Of a DNA stretch of 64,000 nucleotides, positions 17,520 to 27,644 are shown in pieces. Under the pieces are notes generated by a model that was not told where the DNA came from, did not search any database, and worked only from the letters and a program-made list of their open reading frames with translations. The first letter of the stretch is position 1, and each line of letters opens with the position of its first letter. Position numbers and translations under genes: made by a program. The stretch is from Acinetobacter sp. NIPH 298 (GTDB lineage Bacteria; Pseudomonadota; Gammaproteobacteria; Pseudomonadales; Moraxellaceae), in the NCBI RefSeq assembly GCF_000369505.1, contig NZ_KB850054.1, positions 434,001 through 498,000 on the forward strand, given 5' to 3'.

Positions 17520-17642
17520 TGAGCGAGGATAAGTAAAACAACGTTTTACCTGAGCGCAAGAGAAAATCTTTGATTTTCTATGGCGTTACACCTCTTACAG
17601 GCATTTGTAAAATACATTTTACAAACTTTCAAAACAAATAAG

Positions 17643-17718
17643 TGGTGGGTCGTCCGCGATTCGAACGCGGGACCAACGGATTAAAAGTCCGCTGCTCTAC
17701 CAGCTGAGCTAACGACCC
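17643..17718 (-). tRNA. tRNA-Lys (anticodon TTT), copy 1 of the pair
   Basis: Identical in sequence to the gene at 17444-17519: same acceptor stem, CTTTTAA anticodon loop and encoded CCA. The two are separated by 123 bases that carry imperfect inverted repeats (for example gtaaaac/gttttac at 17531-17548 and aaaatc/gatttt) but no other gene. A tandem duplication is the simplest origin. Confidence 0.97.
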
Positions 17719-17933
17719 TGAGGAGTAAAAATTGATTGTTAATCAATTTTTATGACGCAAGAGTAAATCTATAACGTCATTCCAATCAGAGAGAAGTAAA
17801 ACTTCTAAACACTGTATCGTTTTGATGCTGCGTATTCTAGCAACTTATTCAGCTAACACAAGAGGAAATTTAAAAACAGCCGCATGATTGTTTATAAAAA
17901 GCACGATTTCCTCTTGTTTAGCTAAAAAACGAA

Positions 17934-19775
17934 CTAGAAACGGTATTGATAACTTTGAATATTGTCAAAGATTTCAGCATTTACATCACAATAGCGCGTT
18001 GCACCTGGTAGTAAAACCAATAAACGCTCATCGGTTTTACTTGGGTCAAAGCCATCATCTTTCAGCTTATTCTTTTGATATTTAAAAGTACCTGTGGTTT
18101 CAACTTTAGCCTGTACACGTAGAAATACTGGGATTGCGTATGCAGGTAAGCATTTCTTGAATACATCGACCATATCGGTGAGGTCGGATTCATTTAGCTT
18201 TTCACCATCTACAAGTGTGATGGCTGCCATACCTGCACGACCATTGGTATTTGGGATTTCTACTCCATACACCACTGCTTCGACAATTTTGTCATATTCG
18301 CAAACCATGTTTTCAACTTCAGTTGTAGAGACATTTTCACCTTTCCAACGGAAGGTATCTCCTAAACGGTCTACAAACTGCGCATGACGGAAGCCAATAT
18401 CACGAACTAAATCGCCAGTATTGAAGTATGAATCGCCTTTGACGAAGACATCTTTCAAGATCACAGATTTGTTCTTTTCTGGATCAGTGTAGCCATCAAA
18501 TGGAGAACGGCTGGTAATTTTACCAACGAGTAAGCCAACTTCACCTGTCTTCACTTTCTTGCAGTAGCCTTTTTTGTCACGAACAAGTTCGTTCTTTTCT
18601 TTGTCAAACTCAACAATGGCATAAGGTGTAGGAGAGAAGCCAACGGTATTGTCGAAGTTGAAAATGTTGCTAAAGCCAACGTTACCTTCGCTTGATGCAT
18701 ACAGCTCAAGGACTTCTTCAACACCAAAGCGCTCTTTGAACTTGCTCCAAATATTTGGACGCATACCGTTACCAATCATTTTGGTGACACGATGATTGCG
18801 ATCAAGCTCTGTGACAGGAGCATCCATGAGATATCGGCATAATTCACCAACATAACCAATCGCTGATGCATTGAATTTTTGTACGTCTTTCCAGAATGCA
18901 CTGGTTGAGTATTTACGGCGTACCGCTAATGTTGCGCCACCTGCAATAACACCACACCAACACACCACGACACCAGTGGCATGATAAAGGGGCAATGTCA
19001 CGTACATCACGTCATCTTTACCTAGATTGAGGATATGACCGTAAGTACCGTAAGCTAGCGTCCAGCGGCTATGGGTAAAGATTACAGCTTTAGGCAAGCC
19101 GGTTGTACCTGAGGTGTAAATATAAAATAAACCATCTTTACCCATTACGGTACGTGTGGTTGAAGGATTGAACTTTGGAAATTGATCAATTTCTTGAGCG
19201 AGGTTGGCATAGTCTTTAGGTGCTGTGCCTGCATCCTTGCGTGTTTCTTGATCCGCAAACCAATGAAAGCGATCTTGAGCAACCTTGAGGTCTTGACGAG
19301 CTTCATCAATTGCAGCACGAACTTCTTCACCTGCAATCACGGCGATTGGGTTGACTAAGTTGATGCTGTGCGCCAACACTTTACCAATTTGAGAGGTATT
19401 AACCAGTGCAATGGTCACCCCAATTTTTGCTAAAGCAACGATCGTGGCAATCAATTCAGGACGGTTTTCCACCATCACCGCGATGACATCACCTTTTTTT
19501 GCACCAAGCGATAAATAGTAATGTGCAATCTGGTTTGCCCATTCATTGAGTGCTTGGTAGCTGTAGCTTTGATCTTCAAATAATAACGCGATACCTTGTG
19601 GGTTACGTTTTACTGCTTTTTCAAAAGCGACCCCTAAGCCAGCTGGAGAAGTTGGCGTTCGCAAATATGCTTGTTTAAGACCATTCAGAATATGAGGTAC
19701 TTTGGTGAGAAAGTTTGGAAGTCGAGTTGCGACATCACCAAGAGTAATAATATCGGTCTGCGTAGTTTGGCTCAT
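17934..19775 (-). CDS. Long-chain acyl-CoA synthetase (FATP-like, AMP-forming)
   Basis: A 613-residue AMP-forming enzyme that activates fatty acids to acyl-CoA. The ATP/AMP motif is YIYTSGTTGLPK (about residues 218-229); YASSEGNVGF replaces the usual YGxTE motif in the way seen in very-long-chain/FATP-type synthetases; FNTGDLVRDIGF and DRLGDTFRWKGENVSTTEVE form the hinge region. The N-terminal half has no signal or clear membrane helix. Homology to SLC27A/FATP suggests a role in uptake-coupled activation of long-chain fatty acids at the membrane (inference). It is a lone gene followed, on its own strand, by the tRNA-Lys pair. Confidence 0.88.
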   Translation of the reverse strand: MSQTTQTDIITLGDVATRLPNFLTKVPHILNGLKQAYLRTPTSPAGLGVAFEKAVKRNPQGIALLFEDQSYSYQALNEWANQIAHYYLSLGAKKGDVIAVMVENRPELIATIVALAKIGVTIALVNTSQIGKVLAHSINLVNPIAVIAGEEVRAAIDEARQDLKVAQDRFHWFADQETRKDAGTAPKDYANLAQEIDQFPKFNPSTTRTVMGKDGLFYIYTSGTTGLPKAVIFTHSRWTLAYGTYGHILNLGKDDVMYVTLPLYHATGVVVCWCGVIAGGATLAVRRKYSTSAFWKDVQKFNASAIGYVGELCRYLMDAPVTELDRNHRVTKMIGNGMRPNIWSKFKERFGVEEVLELYASSEGNVGFSNIFNFDNTVGFSPTPYAIVEFDKEKNELVRDKKGYCKKVKTGEVGLLVGKITSRSPFDGYTDPEKNKSVILKDVFVKGDSYFNTGDLVRDIGFRHAQFVDRLGDTFRWKGENVSTTEVENMVCEYDKIVEAVVYGVEIPNTNGRAGMAAITLVDGEKLNESDLTDMVDVFKKCLPAYAIPVFLRVQAKVETTGTFKYQKNKLKDDGFDPSKTDERLLVLLPGATRYCDVNAEIFDNIQSYQYRF

Positions 19776-19903
19776 ATCAATCCTATTTATTTTTCGATCA
19801 ATCCAAAGGTGGCTATCTGTGAGAACATAACCATTAACATCATTGTTAGCGATGTTGTTTTTAATCGCAAGTTCCTAGAGCAATCAACCTAATTTGACAA
19901 AAT

Positions 19904-19937
19904 AACAAAAAAGCCTAGTCACCGAAATGACTAGGCT
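19904..19937 (-). terminator. Terminator of rne
   Basis: A perfect 10-bp stem agcctagtca (19912-19921) / tgactaggct (19928-19937), loop ccgaaa. On the minus strand it is followed by a T-rich run. It lies 27 bases after the rne stop. Confidence 0.88.
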
Positions 19938-19964
19938 CTTGATTATTGAGTGCGATTTAGCAAA

Positions 19965-22900
19965 TTACTCATTGCTAGGAACACTCTTTTTCGGTGGACG
20001 TCCACGTGGGCGACGAGGGCGGTTAGATTTTTCTTTCTCGATTCTAGCCGCAGCCTCTTCTTCTGATTCTGGTGTTTCAGGATCTGAAGTTGGCTCCTCA
20101 GTTTCAGTCGCTTGTGTTGGTTCTACTGTTTTCTCTACAGCAACTGCTTTTGATTTCGCAGCAAGTTGTGGTTTTTCAACCGTTTTAGCAGGAGTCGCTT
20201 CAACTTCAGAAACTTCGGTTGTTGCCAGTTCTAGCGGTTGTTGCTCAGGCGTTACCGCAACGGTTTCCTCAGCGACAGCAGCAGTGACTTCTGTTTCCTT
20301 CACTTCTTCTTTAACGTCAGTGTTTTCTACAGGTACAGGCACTGCTTCTACTGGAGCTGGGGCTGCCGTTGAGCTTAAATGTGCTTCTTTGGCTTGCTCA
20401 GCAGCAAGTTTAGCTAAACGACGACGCTCACGAGGGTCATTTGCAACACGAATAGAAGATGCTTCAGGTGGCGTGAGTGCTAACACTGGTGCAGGTTCTG
20501 CTTCTTCGGTTGGTTTTTGGCTCGGAAGTTCAACGTCACGAGTGACTGGGCGTTTCTCCTCAGTTTCGGTTGTTTCAACCACGAGGCTGCTTGCATATTG
20601 TTCAGCGAACTTTTGTAAAGCACGATTGAACGTCGTAATTAAACCAAATTGCTCAATTAAAATGGTGCAATCTTCACCATAAACATGACGAATCAAGCTG
20701 CTAAGTGTGTATTGTCCCAAGCTTGGAATTTGCGATGGGGCAATTTTCGGCACCGCTTTTTGGTTCGTTTGAGCTTTACGCTGCTGACGATGGCGCGAAC
20801 GTGGATCATTCGCTGCACGTTTTGCTGGTGCTTGTGCGACTTCAGCGACAGGTGTTTCTACAACCACTGGTTGTTCTGACACAGGTGCTGTCTTCGCAGT
20901 TTCAACCGCTGCTGCCACAGATTGAGTTGGCTCTGCTTTTACTGCAGGAGCAACTTTCTGTTGTGGATTAAGTGCAACAATTTCACTTTGACCTTGATCA
21001 ATGTTCACAATCAATGCTGTGTTCATTGGTTCAGTACGTGGCGCATCAATCACAGCAACTTTAACTTGTTGTGGATTCTCTGCTACTGGAGCAGCAGGTG
21101 CTTCATTTAAAACGCTTTGATCACGGTGACGATTTGGTCGATTTGGTCGTTGTTGATTGCGTTCACGACGTGGCAACGGTGTAGCATCATTTCCATGAGC
21201 AGCATCATTCTGCTGTTGTTGGTTTTGAGGCTCTTGTGGTTGCTGGCGTTTCTGCTGGCGCTTCATCTCACGTTGTTCGTGACGCTGTTCTTGACGAGAG
21301 AGCTGTACGACTTCTTCATGCACAGGAGCAGACGCTTGTGGTTCATGTGCATGTACATGCACGTGTTGTTCGCGTTGCTCTTTGTGTTTACGCTTCTTCT
21401 GATTTTGCGATTGGTTTTGAGATGGATGTGGACGATGTGGTTTTTCGTCTTTATCAAAAGATTCGCGTGCTTCTTGTTTCACAGGAGGTTGTGACATATA
21501 AGCATTGTTGCTTACGGGTGCTGTTACCACTTCTGATGCAACAGGTGTTGGGATCGCAACTTGACCAAATTGGCCACGACTGATCGCACCATTGTTCACC
21601 ATTTGTTCAATGCTTGCCGCAGCATTTTGTGCAGAACGAGACTGATCAGTGGTTTGTGCTTGTTTTTGAACAAATAAGTTCTCTAACCATGCACATGGAC
21701 TCGTTGAAGTCTGTGGTTTTGCTTGAGTTTGTGATGGTTGTTGAGCAGCTTGCGTTTGGCCAGCTTTTTTCTGTGGTGCCGCTGTCTGGTTTTTGACAGG
21801 TGCAGCATGTTGATGCTCAGCATCCTCTATATGCCATTCAGAAGATTCATAGCCCAGTTCTTTTTCACTTGAGCGAGTTGCTTCTGTACGTTCATAGCTT
21901 GAAGGTGCAAAACCTTCTGGATTGAACTGGATTTGATAATGCGGTGTTTCTAAGTGTGGGTGAGGAAGGATCGTAACCCGCACATTTGAGGTTTGTTCAA
22001 GATAAACAAGACTATGACGCTTTTCATTCAATAGGAATGCTGCGATTTCAACAGGCACTTCAACTTGAACTTCACCTTGACGTTCACGTAATGCAATTTC
22101 TTCAACTTTACGCATGATCGAAAGTGAAAGAGAACGTAAGTCACGAACCATACCTGTGCCATGACAGCGAGGGCAGACATAACCTGTTGCTTCTTCTAAA
22201 GACGGACGTAAGCGTTGGCGGCTCATTTCCATCAAACCGAAACGTGATAACTGACCGAACTGAATACGTGCGCGATCGCTTTGCGTTGCTTCACGAAGTT
22301 TCGCTTCAACCATACGTTGGTTGCGGTCTTTTGTCATGTCGATAAAGTCGATCACCACCAATCCACCGATATCGCGTAAACGCAATTGACGAGCGATTTC
22401 TTCCGCAGCTTCTAAGTTGGTATTTAAAGCAGTTTCTTCAACATCGTGTCCGCGAGTAGATTTTGCAGAGTTGATATCAATCGAAACAAGCGCTTCTGTT
22501 TGGTCAATCACAATTGAACCGCCAGAAGGAAGTTTTACTTCACGTTCGTAAGCAGTTTGGATTTGGCTTTCGATACCAAAGTGAGCGAATAAAGGCTCAT
22601 TTAAGGTATAGGTTTTCAATTTGTCGAGTTGACGTGGCATGACAGCTTTTACGAAGTTATACGCTTCGTTATACGCTTGTTCGCTATCAATTAAGATTTC
22701 TGAAACATCATCACGCAAGTAGTCACGGATTGCACGTGTGACCACACCCGCTTCTTGATGCACCAACATTGGCGATGGGCCAGTGCTTGAGGTGCTTTGA
22801 ATTTGAGCCCAAAGATCAAGTAAATGTTGCAAGTCGAGTTGCAGTTCTTCTTGCGTACGACCGATGCCCGCAGTGCGTACAATCACGCTCATGCCGCGAG

Positions 22901-23375
22901 GAAGATTTAATGACGCTAAAATTTCTTTCAGCTCTTCACGGACTGAACCTGAAATCTGACGGCTAATACCACCACCTTTCGGGTTGTTTGGCATTAATAC
23001 TAAATAGCGACCAGCAAGTGAGATAAAGGTTGAAAGTGCAGCACCTTTGTTGCCACGTTCTTCTTTTTCAACTTGAACCAGTAACTCAGTCCCTTCGGTG
23101 ATGAGTTCACGAATATTTGAGGTTTGGCGAGGGTCAGCTTTGAAATACGAGTTTGCAATTTCTCGCATTGATAAAAAGCCTTGACGCTGTGCGCCGTACT
23201 CGACGAAAACCGCTTCTAAAGACGGTTCAACGCGAGTGACATGACCTTTATAGATATTTGATTTTTTCTGTTCACGAGTACGATTTTCTAAATCGAAATC
23301 GTAAAGACGATTATCAGTGATAAGTGCAACGCGAACTTCTTCGGCGTGGGTTGCATTAATCAACATACGTTTCAT
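19965..23375 (-). CDS. rne: Ribonuclease E
   Basis: An 1136-residue endoribonuclease, the core of the RNA degradosome. The start ATG 23375 gives [18 protein letters not shown], as in E. coli. The N-terminal catalytic half holds an S1 domain (about 37-125), the magnesium Asp residues in [10 protein letters not shown] (D300) and VVIDFIDM (D343), and the Zn-link C401-P-R-C404-HGTG. The long C-terminal half is low-complexity, rich in Gln, Glu, Ala, Pro and Arg, with Arg-rich RNA-binding stretches, and ends in an AT-hook-like [12 protein letters not shown]. Such disordered tails hold degradosome and membrane sites. A 788-base non-coding region precedes it, in line with an autoregulatory leader as known in enterics. 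Confidence 0.97.
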   Translation of the reverse strand: MKRMLINATHAEEVRVALITDNRLYDFDLENRTREQKKSNIYKGHVTRVEPSLEAVFVEYGAQRQGFLSMREIANSYFKADPRQTSNIRELITEGTELLVQVEKEERGNKGAALSTFISLAGRYLVLMPNNPKGGGISRQISGSVREELKEILASLNLPRGMSVIVRTAGIGRTQEELQLDLQHLLDLWAQIQSTSSTGPSPMLVHQEAGVVTRAIRDYLRDDVSEILIDSEQAYNEAYNFVKAVMPRQLDKLKTYTLNEPLFAHFGIESQIQTAYEREVKLPSGGSIVIDQTEALVSIDINSAKSTRGHDVEETALNTNLEAAEEIARQLRLRDIGGLVVIDFIDMTKDRNQRMVEAKLREATQSDRARIQFGQLSRFGLMEMSRQRLRPSLEEATGYVCPRCHGTGMVRDLRSLSLSIMRKVEEIALRERQGEVQVEVPVEIAAFLLNEKRHSLVYLEQTSNVRVTILPHPHLETPHYQIQFNPEGFAPSSYERTEATRSSEKELGYESSEWHIEDAEHQHAAPVKNQTAAPQKKAGQTQAAQQPSQTQAKPQTSTSPCAWLENLFVQKQAQTTDQSRSAQNAAASIEQMVNNGAISRGQFGQVAIPTPVASEVVTAPVSNNAYMSQPPVKQEARESFDKDEKPHRPHPSQNQSQNQKKRKHKEQREQHVHVHAHEPQASAPVHEEVVQLSRQEQRHEQREMKRQQKRQQPQEPQNQQQQNDAAHGNDATPLPRRERNQQRPNRPNRHRDQSVLNEAPAAPVAENPQQVKVAVIDAPRTEPMNTALIVNIDQGQSEIVALNPQQKVAPAVKAEPTQSVAAAVETAKTAPVSEQPVVVETPVAEVAQAPAKRAANDPRSRHRQQRKAQTNQKAVPKIAPSQIPSLGQYTLSSLIRHVYGEDCTILIEQFGLITTFNRALQKFAEQYASSLVVETTETEEKRPVTRDVELPSQKPTEEAEPAPVLALTPPEASSIRVANDPRERRRLAKLAAEQAKEAHLSSTAAPAPVEAVPVPVENTDVKEEVKETEVTAAVAEETVAVTPEQQPLELATTEVSEVEATPAKTVEKPQLAAKSKAVAVEKTVEPTQATETEEPTSDPETPESEEEAAARIEKEKSNRPRRPRGRPPKKSVPSNE

Positions 23376-24163
23376 GGGTGTGACACCTAATAGTGATGCA
23401 CACAAACAACGAGCTCAATACTTTTGAACAAACATCAAGTTGGCGCGATCAAGACTCAGAAGCAACTTTATATATGATGCTCTGAAACCACTGACTGTAA
23501 TATCCAGTTTCGGGCTTTGATACGATTCTTTCGATGTAAGCAATTCTGCTTCAATCTTGGAGCTATTGGTATTTCATCCATGTCATGCATCTGTGAAATA
23601 CCACTAGACCCGATGTAATCAAAGTGTCCTGTACGCTTCACTGGCGGGTGAGCGGTGCATTGGATGGTGACTTTCATTGTCTTAAGCATTGAAGTCGATC
23701 CATCTGGAAGTCTCGATACGGAATGATCATCGTATCTGTGCTTAGCAGTTCCAATGCATCAACGCTTTAGCCTGAATGCGACATCAGGGAGCAAATTGTC
23801 TGATGTGGATCAGTTTACGTTTAATAACCAACAAATTTGCTGGCGACATATTTTTTATGAACAAACTGTATGTGCAGATGCACAATTAAACGCAACAGTT
23901 TGTCATTTTGCCGATATAATAAGCCTTCGGCGTCGGCATAATTCTTTAGGACCTATTCGAGCTATTGGTGAGTTTCTCATCTATCTGAAATTTTAACTAA
24001 ATAAAATTTTTGATTTGACGCTCACTTACGAGGGTATCCGTGTGATGAATATACCAAACCTTGCGGCATCTGCCTATGGGCTAAGTTTAGGTTTCTTGTG
24101 AAATAACTTAGCTAAATGATCATTTTTTAATCATATTTAGTAAATCTTGGATTAATCGAGCGT
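23376..24163. promoter_or_regulatory. Divergent rne-rluC intergenic region (probable long rne leader)
   Basis: 788 bases without a convincing gene. Short frames here lack ribosome sites and family features. Several inverted repeats are visible: cgatac/gtatcg-like pairing around 23712-23733, a nested repeat at 23861-23903, and an 8-bp stem gctaagtt (24080-24087) / aacttagc (24105-24112) followed by a T-rich stretch just before rluC. In enterics and pseudomonads rne has a long structured 5' UTR through which RNase E controls its own mRNA; this stretch is in the right place for one. The promoters themselves could not be fixed by eye. Confidence 0.55.
23861..23903. repeat. Nested inverted repeat in the rne-rluC region
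   Basis: Outer arms acaaactg (23861-23868) / cagtttgt (23896-23903) enclose an inner perfect palindrome tgtgca-ga-tgcaca (23871-23884). The structure could fold as a two-tier hairpin in the leader RNA or act as a protein site. Confidence 0.5.
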
Positions 24164-25096
24164 ATGAATTCTACACAGCAATGGCAAAGTGTCACTTGGT
24201 TTGAAGTGGATGAGCATCAATTAGGGCAGCGAATTGATAACTTTTTATTTACCCGATTGAAAGGTGTGCCAAAAAGTCGAATTTATCGTTTAATTCGCGA
24301 AGGGCAAGTTCGTATCAACAAAAAACGCGTGAAAGCAGAGACGCGTTTGGTGATTGGGGATCAAATTCGTGTCGCACCAATTCGCTATGAACAAAAAGAT
24401 GAAAGCGATGTACCTGTGAGTGATGGTGTGGCGCAAAGCTTACTCAGTCGTGTCGTGTATGAAGATGAAGGGCTGTTGGTAGTGAATAAGCCATCTGGTA
24501 TCGCAGTACATGGTGGTAGTGGTGTTGCGTATGGCTTAATTGAGGCTTTACGTGCCGCGACGGGGAAAAAATATTTAGAGTTGATTCACCGTATTGACCG
24601 TGATACCTCTGGTTTGGTGATGATCAGTAAAAAGCGGAGTACCTTAAAACTGCTACAGGATTTACTGCGCGAGCATAAAATACAGAAAACCTATACTGCG
24701 ATTGTAAAAGGGCAAGTCAGTTTGGATCAACAAATGATTGATGCACCTTTACTTCGCTATGAGCTTTCTAACGGTGAGCGTCGGGTTCGCGTCACCAAAG
24801 AGGGTAAACCGAGTAAAACCGAATGGAAGGTGGTAGAGCGCTTTAAAACAGCTACCTTGATCAATGCCTCACCGTTATCGGGTCGTACCCATCAAATTCG
24901 TGTGCACGGTTTAAGTATTGGTCATCCGCTGATTGGCGATGATAAATATGGACACAACACACCTTATGCGGGTCCAGAAGCAAGACGCTTGTGTTTACAT
25001 GCGATGCGTTTGGAAATACCAAACTATCCCGTGATTGAAGCGCCGATGCCTGAGGATATGCAACAGGTGATAGATGAGTTGAGAAAAAAGCCTTGA
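24164..25096 (+). CDS. rluC: RluC, 23S rRNA pseudouridine synthase
   Basis: A 310-residue RluA-family enzyme that converts U955, U2504 and U2580 of 23S rRNA (E. coli numbering) to pseudouridine. An S4 RNA-binding domain occupies about residues 20-75 (QRIDNFLF, KSRIYRLIREGQVRINKKR). The catalytic motif is HRIDRDTSGLVM with Asp145. SGRTHQIRVH and IGDDKYG follow as expected. The gene lies opposite rne, the same arrangement as in E. coli. It overlaps the next gene by the TTGA pattern at 25093. Confidence 0.95.
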   Translation: MNSTQQWQSVTWFEVDEHQLGQRIDNFLFTRLKGVPKSRIYRLIREGQVRINKKRVKAETRLVIGDQIRVAPIRYEQKDESDVPVSDGVAQSLLSRVVYEDEGLLVVNKPSGIAVHGGSGVAYGLIEALRAATGKKYLELIHRIDRDTSGLVMISKKRSTLKLLQDLLREHKIQKTYTAIVKGQVSLDQQMIDAPLLRYELSNGERRVRVTKEGKPSKTEWKVVERFKTATLINASPLSGRTHQIRVHGLSIGHPLIGDDKYGHNTPYAGPEARRLCLHAMRLEIPNYPVIEAPMPEDMQQVIDELRKKP

Positions 25097-25791
25097 GCCA
25101 AATTGATAAAATAGCAATCAGTCACAGCATTGAGCTGGTGATTTTTGATTGGGATGGCACTTTATTCGATTCCGTTGGGCAGATTGTGGCAAGCTTGCAA
25201 CATGCAGCACAACAATTCCAGCAACCGTTAACGGATGAAGCTGCGAAAAGTATTATTGGTTTGGGCTTGCCTGAAGTGATGCAAATCTTATTTCCTCAAG
25301 TGCCACATTTACAGCAAGATATTTTGCAATGCTATGCAGATCATTATGTTGCTAACTCTAAAGGTGATGCTTGGTTTAGTGGCGTTGCTGAATTACTCAT
25401 GGATTTAAAGCAGCAAGGTTTAAAACTTGCGGTTGCCACAGGGAAAAGTCGGAAAGGTTTAGATCGTGTACTCAGTCAAACCAATAGCCATGATATTTTT
25501 GATATTACCCGTGCTGCCAGTGAAACCAAGTCCAAGCCTGACCCGTTGATGCTGCAAGAAATTCTTGCCGAAATGCAGGTGGATGCGGCACGTGCGATTA
25601 TGGTGGGGGACACCAGTTATGATCTTGAGATGGCACAAAATCTGAATATGCATCGTATCGGTGTGAGTTATGGTGTGCATAGCATTGAAACTTTACAACG
25701 TTATCAACCTTTAGCGATTGCTCATAATGTTCAGGAATTACAGGATTACTTACAGCGTATCTTGCAGGTGAATGCTTTAACAGAAAGTTAA
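25093..25791 (+). CDS. HAD-family phosphatase (phosphoglycolate phosphatase-like)
   Basis: A 232-residue HAD hydrolase. Motif I is FDWDGTLFDS with nucleophile Asp19 and Asp21; motif II lies in LAVATGKSRKGL; the lysine is in SKPDPLML; motif IV is MVGDTSYDLEMA. The helical cap sits between motifs I and II. It starts with TTG at 25093, overlapping the rluC stop, so translation is probably coupled. The gene follows rluC in many gammaproteobacteria. The physiological substrate is not known from sequence. Confidence 0.88.
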   Translation: MSQIDKIAISHSIELVIFDWDGTLFDSVGQIVASLQHAAQQFQQPLTDEAAKSIIGLGLPEVMQILFPQVPHLQQDILQCYADHYVANSKGDAWFSGVAELLMDLKQQGLKLAVATGKSRKGLDRVLSQTNSHDIFDITRAASETKSKPDPLMLQEILAEMQVDAARAIMVGDTSYDLEMAQNLNMHRIGVSYGVHSIETLQRYQPLAIAHNVQELQDYLQRILQVNALTES

Positions 25792-25861
25792 GCCATTTGA
25801 AGATGATAAAAAAGATGGGGAAGTACGCTTTCCCATCAACCATAATAAAAATAGGAAAACC

Positions 25862-26560
25862 ATGAGTCGTTCAATTCGCCTGCTCAATCTTTTACAACTG
25901 TTAAGAGAATATCGCTATCCTGTGACTGCACAGGTATTGGCTGAGCGCTTGCAGATCAGCCAACGTAGTATTTATCGTGACATTGAGAGTTTACGAGCAC
26001 AAGGGGTCAATATAGAGGCTGCCGCCGGTGTAGGTTTTCAACTTAAAGAAAATTTCTTACTCCCGCCGATGACCTTAAATGAAACTGAAATAGAAGCCAT
26101 TTTCTTGGCTTTAAATTGGTTGAATGACATTCCAGATCAAGCCTTAAAATCTGCATCAACTTCGGTGTTGGCAAAGTTAAATGCCGTATTACCTGAACAT
26201 TGCCAGCATTTATTGCAGCAAACCACTTTAAGAGCTTTCAATGTTTGGTTGCCTGTCGATGAAAAATGGGTTGAGCAAATACGTTTGGCGATTCGGCAAC
26301 AAGTCAAAATTTCAATGAACTATGCGGACGAACAGCAACGAATAAGCGCTAGAACTGTATGGCCGTTTGCGTTGGGGTATTTTAATGACAAAATCGTTTT
26401 AGCTGCTTGGTGTGAGTTGCGTAATGATTTTCGAAATTTTCGGATTGATCGTATTCAACAATTAACCTTGAGTCAGGACGTGTACCCCCAATTTAAACAA
26501 CAACTCTTTCAACAATGGTGGATAAAAGAAGTCTGCCATTCGACTACTGACAGAAACTGA
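25862..26560 (+). CDS. YafY-like transcriptional regulator (HTH_11 + WYL domain)
   Basis: A 232-residue regulator. Residues 1-60 form a winged helix (SIRLLNLLQLLREYRYPVTA, then QISQRSIYRDIESLRAQG with the recognition helix). The rest is a WYL-type ligand domain with RTVWPFALGYFNDKIVLAAWCELRNDFRNFRIDRI. The glutathione S-transferase gene begins 45 bases downstream in the same direction, so it is a likely operon partner or target. The inducer is unknown. Confidence 0.87.
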   Translation: MSRSIRLLNLLQLLREYRYPVTAQVLAERLQISQRSIYRDIESLRAQGVNIEAAAGVGFQLKENFLLPPMTLNETEIEAIFLALNWLNDIPDQALKSASTSVLAKLNAVLPEHCQHLLQQTTLRAFNVWLPVDEKWVEQIRLAIRQQVKISMNYADEQQRISARTVWPFALGYFNDKIVLAAWCELRNDFRNFRIDRIQQLTLSQDVYPQFKQQLFQQWWIKEVCHSTTDRN

Positions 26561-26605
26561 CAATCAAAAAGAGTAAATTTAAATAAGACCAACAAACAAG
26601 GAAAA

Positions 26606-27220
26606 ATGAAAATGACACTTAAACTTTATACCAATTCTCAATCTCGTGGTGTGGTGGTCGATTGGCTACTGATCGAACTTGGCATTGAATGTGAACGCAT
26701 TGAAGTTGCCTTTGAAACGGAAATGAAAACGCCTGAATATTTAAAAATTAATCCCTTTGGCAAAGTTCCTGTTTTGGTTGATGATGGGGTTGTCATTTAT
26801 GAGTTAGGCGCTATTTGTGCTTATTTGGCAGATAAGTTTATAGAAAAAGGTTTAGCACCTGCATTGGATGATCCTCAGCGCGGTATTTACTATCGTTGGC
26901 TGATGTTTATTTCTGGACCGTGGGATGCCGCATCGACCAATAAAATGCTCGGTATAACTATAAAACCAGAACAGAAGATGTTTGTTGGATATGGTGACGA
27001 TCAAGATGTTTATACTGCTTTTGTGCAGGGATTAAGTGAAGCAGATCCATATTTGTGTGGGGCTCAGTTTACTGCGGCGGATGTGATGGTCGCCGCGATG
27101 TTATTTTGGCAGTTAAAAATGAATGAAATAGAACCTCATCCTGCAATAGAACGTTATTTAGAAAATGTCAGCCAACGACCAAGTTATCAACAGTTCGCTG
27201 CATTTTTTAGTAACGTATAA
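26606..27220 (+). CDS. Glutathione S-transferase family protein
   Basis: A 204-residue GST. The N-terminal thioredoxin-like domain has LKLYTNSQSRGVVVDWLL, the cis-proline NPFGKVPVLVDDG (about residues 51-63) and ELGAICAYLADKF. The C-terminal helical domain contains FTAADVMVAAMLFW (N-capping box with Asp). The start may be ATG 26606 or 26612, both behind AAGGAAAA. It pairs with the WYL regulator upstream. Substrate unknown. Confidence 0.87.
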   Translation: MKMTLKLYTNSQSRGVVVDWLLIELGIECERIEVAFETEMKTPEYLKINPFGKVPVLVDDGVVIYELGAICAYLADKFIEKGLAPALDDPQRGIYYRWLMFISGPWDAASTNKMLGITIKPEQKMFVGYGDDQDVYTAFVQGLSEADPYLCGAQFTAADVMVAAMLFWQLKMNEIEPHPAIERYLENVSQRPSYQQFAAFFSNV

Positions 27221-27644
27221 AAAATAGATTTCTTTCATCAATTCCCTTGCGAAACTTCAATCGTTCCTCATGCTCCCGATGGGAGAAATATAAAGAGGCT
27301 AAATAGTGATGAAACAGTTCTAATAAACTAAAGCAGAAAACAGTCGTATTAATCGGCTGTTTTTTTTTATTCATTTTAGGTTTTGGAAAAAATGGATTAC
27401 GTCAGCTTACATAAATTAAGTAAACAATGAGGATCAGCAATAAAATTATATTGACTCGACTAGAGAAAATCAGCATAACTAAGAACCTTATGTGAGGATT
27501 GAAGTCGATGATTTGGATGAAATAAAATCCTTTAAAAATTATACAATCTATTGATTTGATAAAATTTAGATTGAAAGACTTCTTATCATTTAATACATAT
27601 TCGCTGATGCCTCATGCGATTGGATTCCACCAAAGAAGACGTAC
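27221..27644. other. Intergenic stretch after the GST gene
   Basis: 424 bases with one clear terminator (27339-27368) and no supported gene. The part from about 27370 to 27644 is AT-rich with no recognisable element apart from the presumed promoter of the metallo-hydrolase gene. Confidence 0.6.
27339..27368 (+). terminator. Rho-independent terminator of the WYL-GST unit
   Basis: aacagtcg (27339-27346) / cggctgtt (27354-27361) with one G-T pair and a 7-base loop, followed by eight T residues. Confidence 0.85.

Noticed and set aside
17520..17642. Possible third RNA gene between the two tRNA-Lys genes
   Set aside because: No cloverleaf pattern; only short inverted repeats such as gtaaaac/gttttac are present.
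19927..20682. 251-residue frame on the plus strand opposite the 3' end of rne
   Set aside because: It is the mirror of the Ala/Val/Glu/Thr-rich tail of RNase E and consists almost wholly of Ser, Val, Ala and Thr, with no ribosome site or family feature.
20685..22345. Several frames of 60-125 codons opposite rne
   Set aside because: All lie in the low-complexity part of rne, overlap one another and have unnatural Leu/Val/Cys-rich composition.
23754..23996. 80-codon frame in the rne-rluC gap
   Set aside because: No ribosome site, no recognisable motif, and it runs through the nested inverted repeat; more likely leader sequence.
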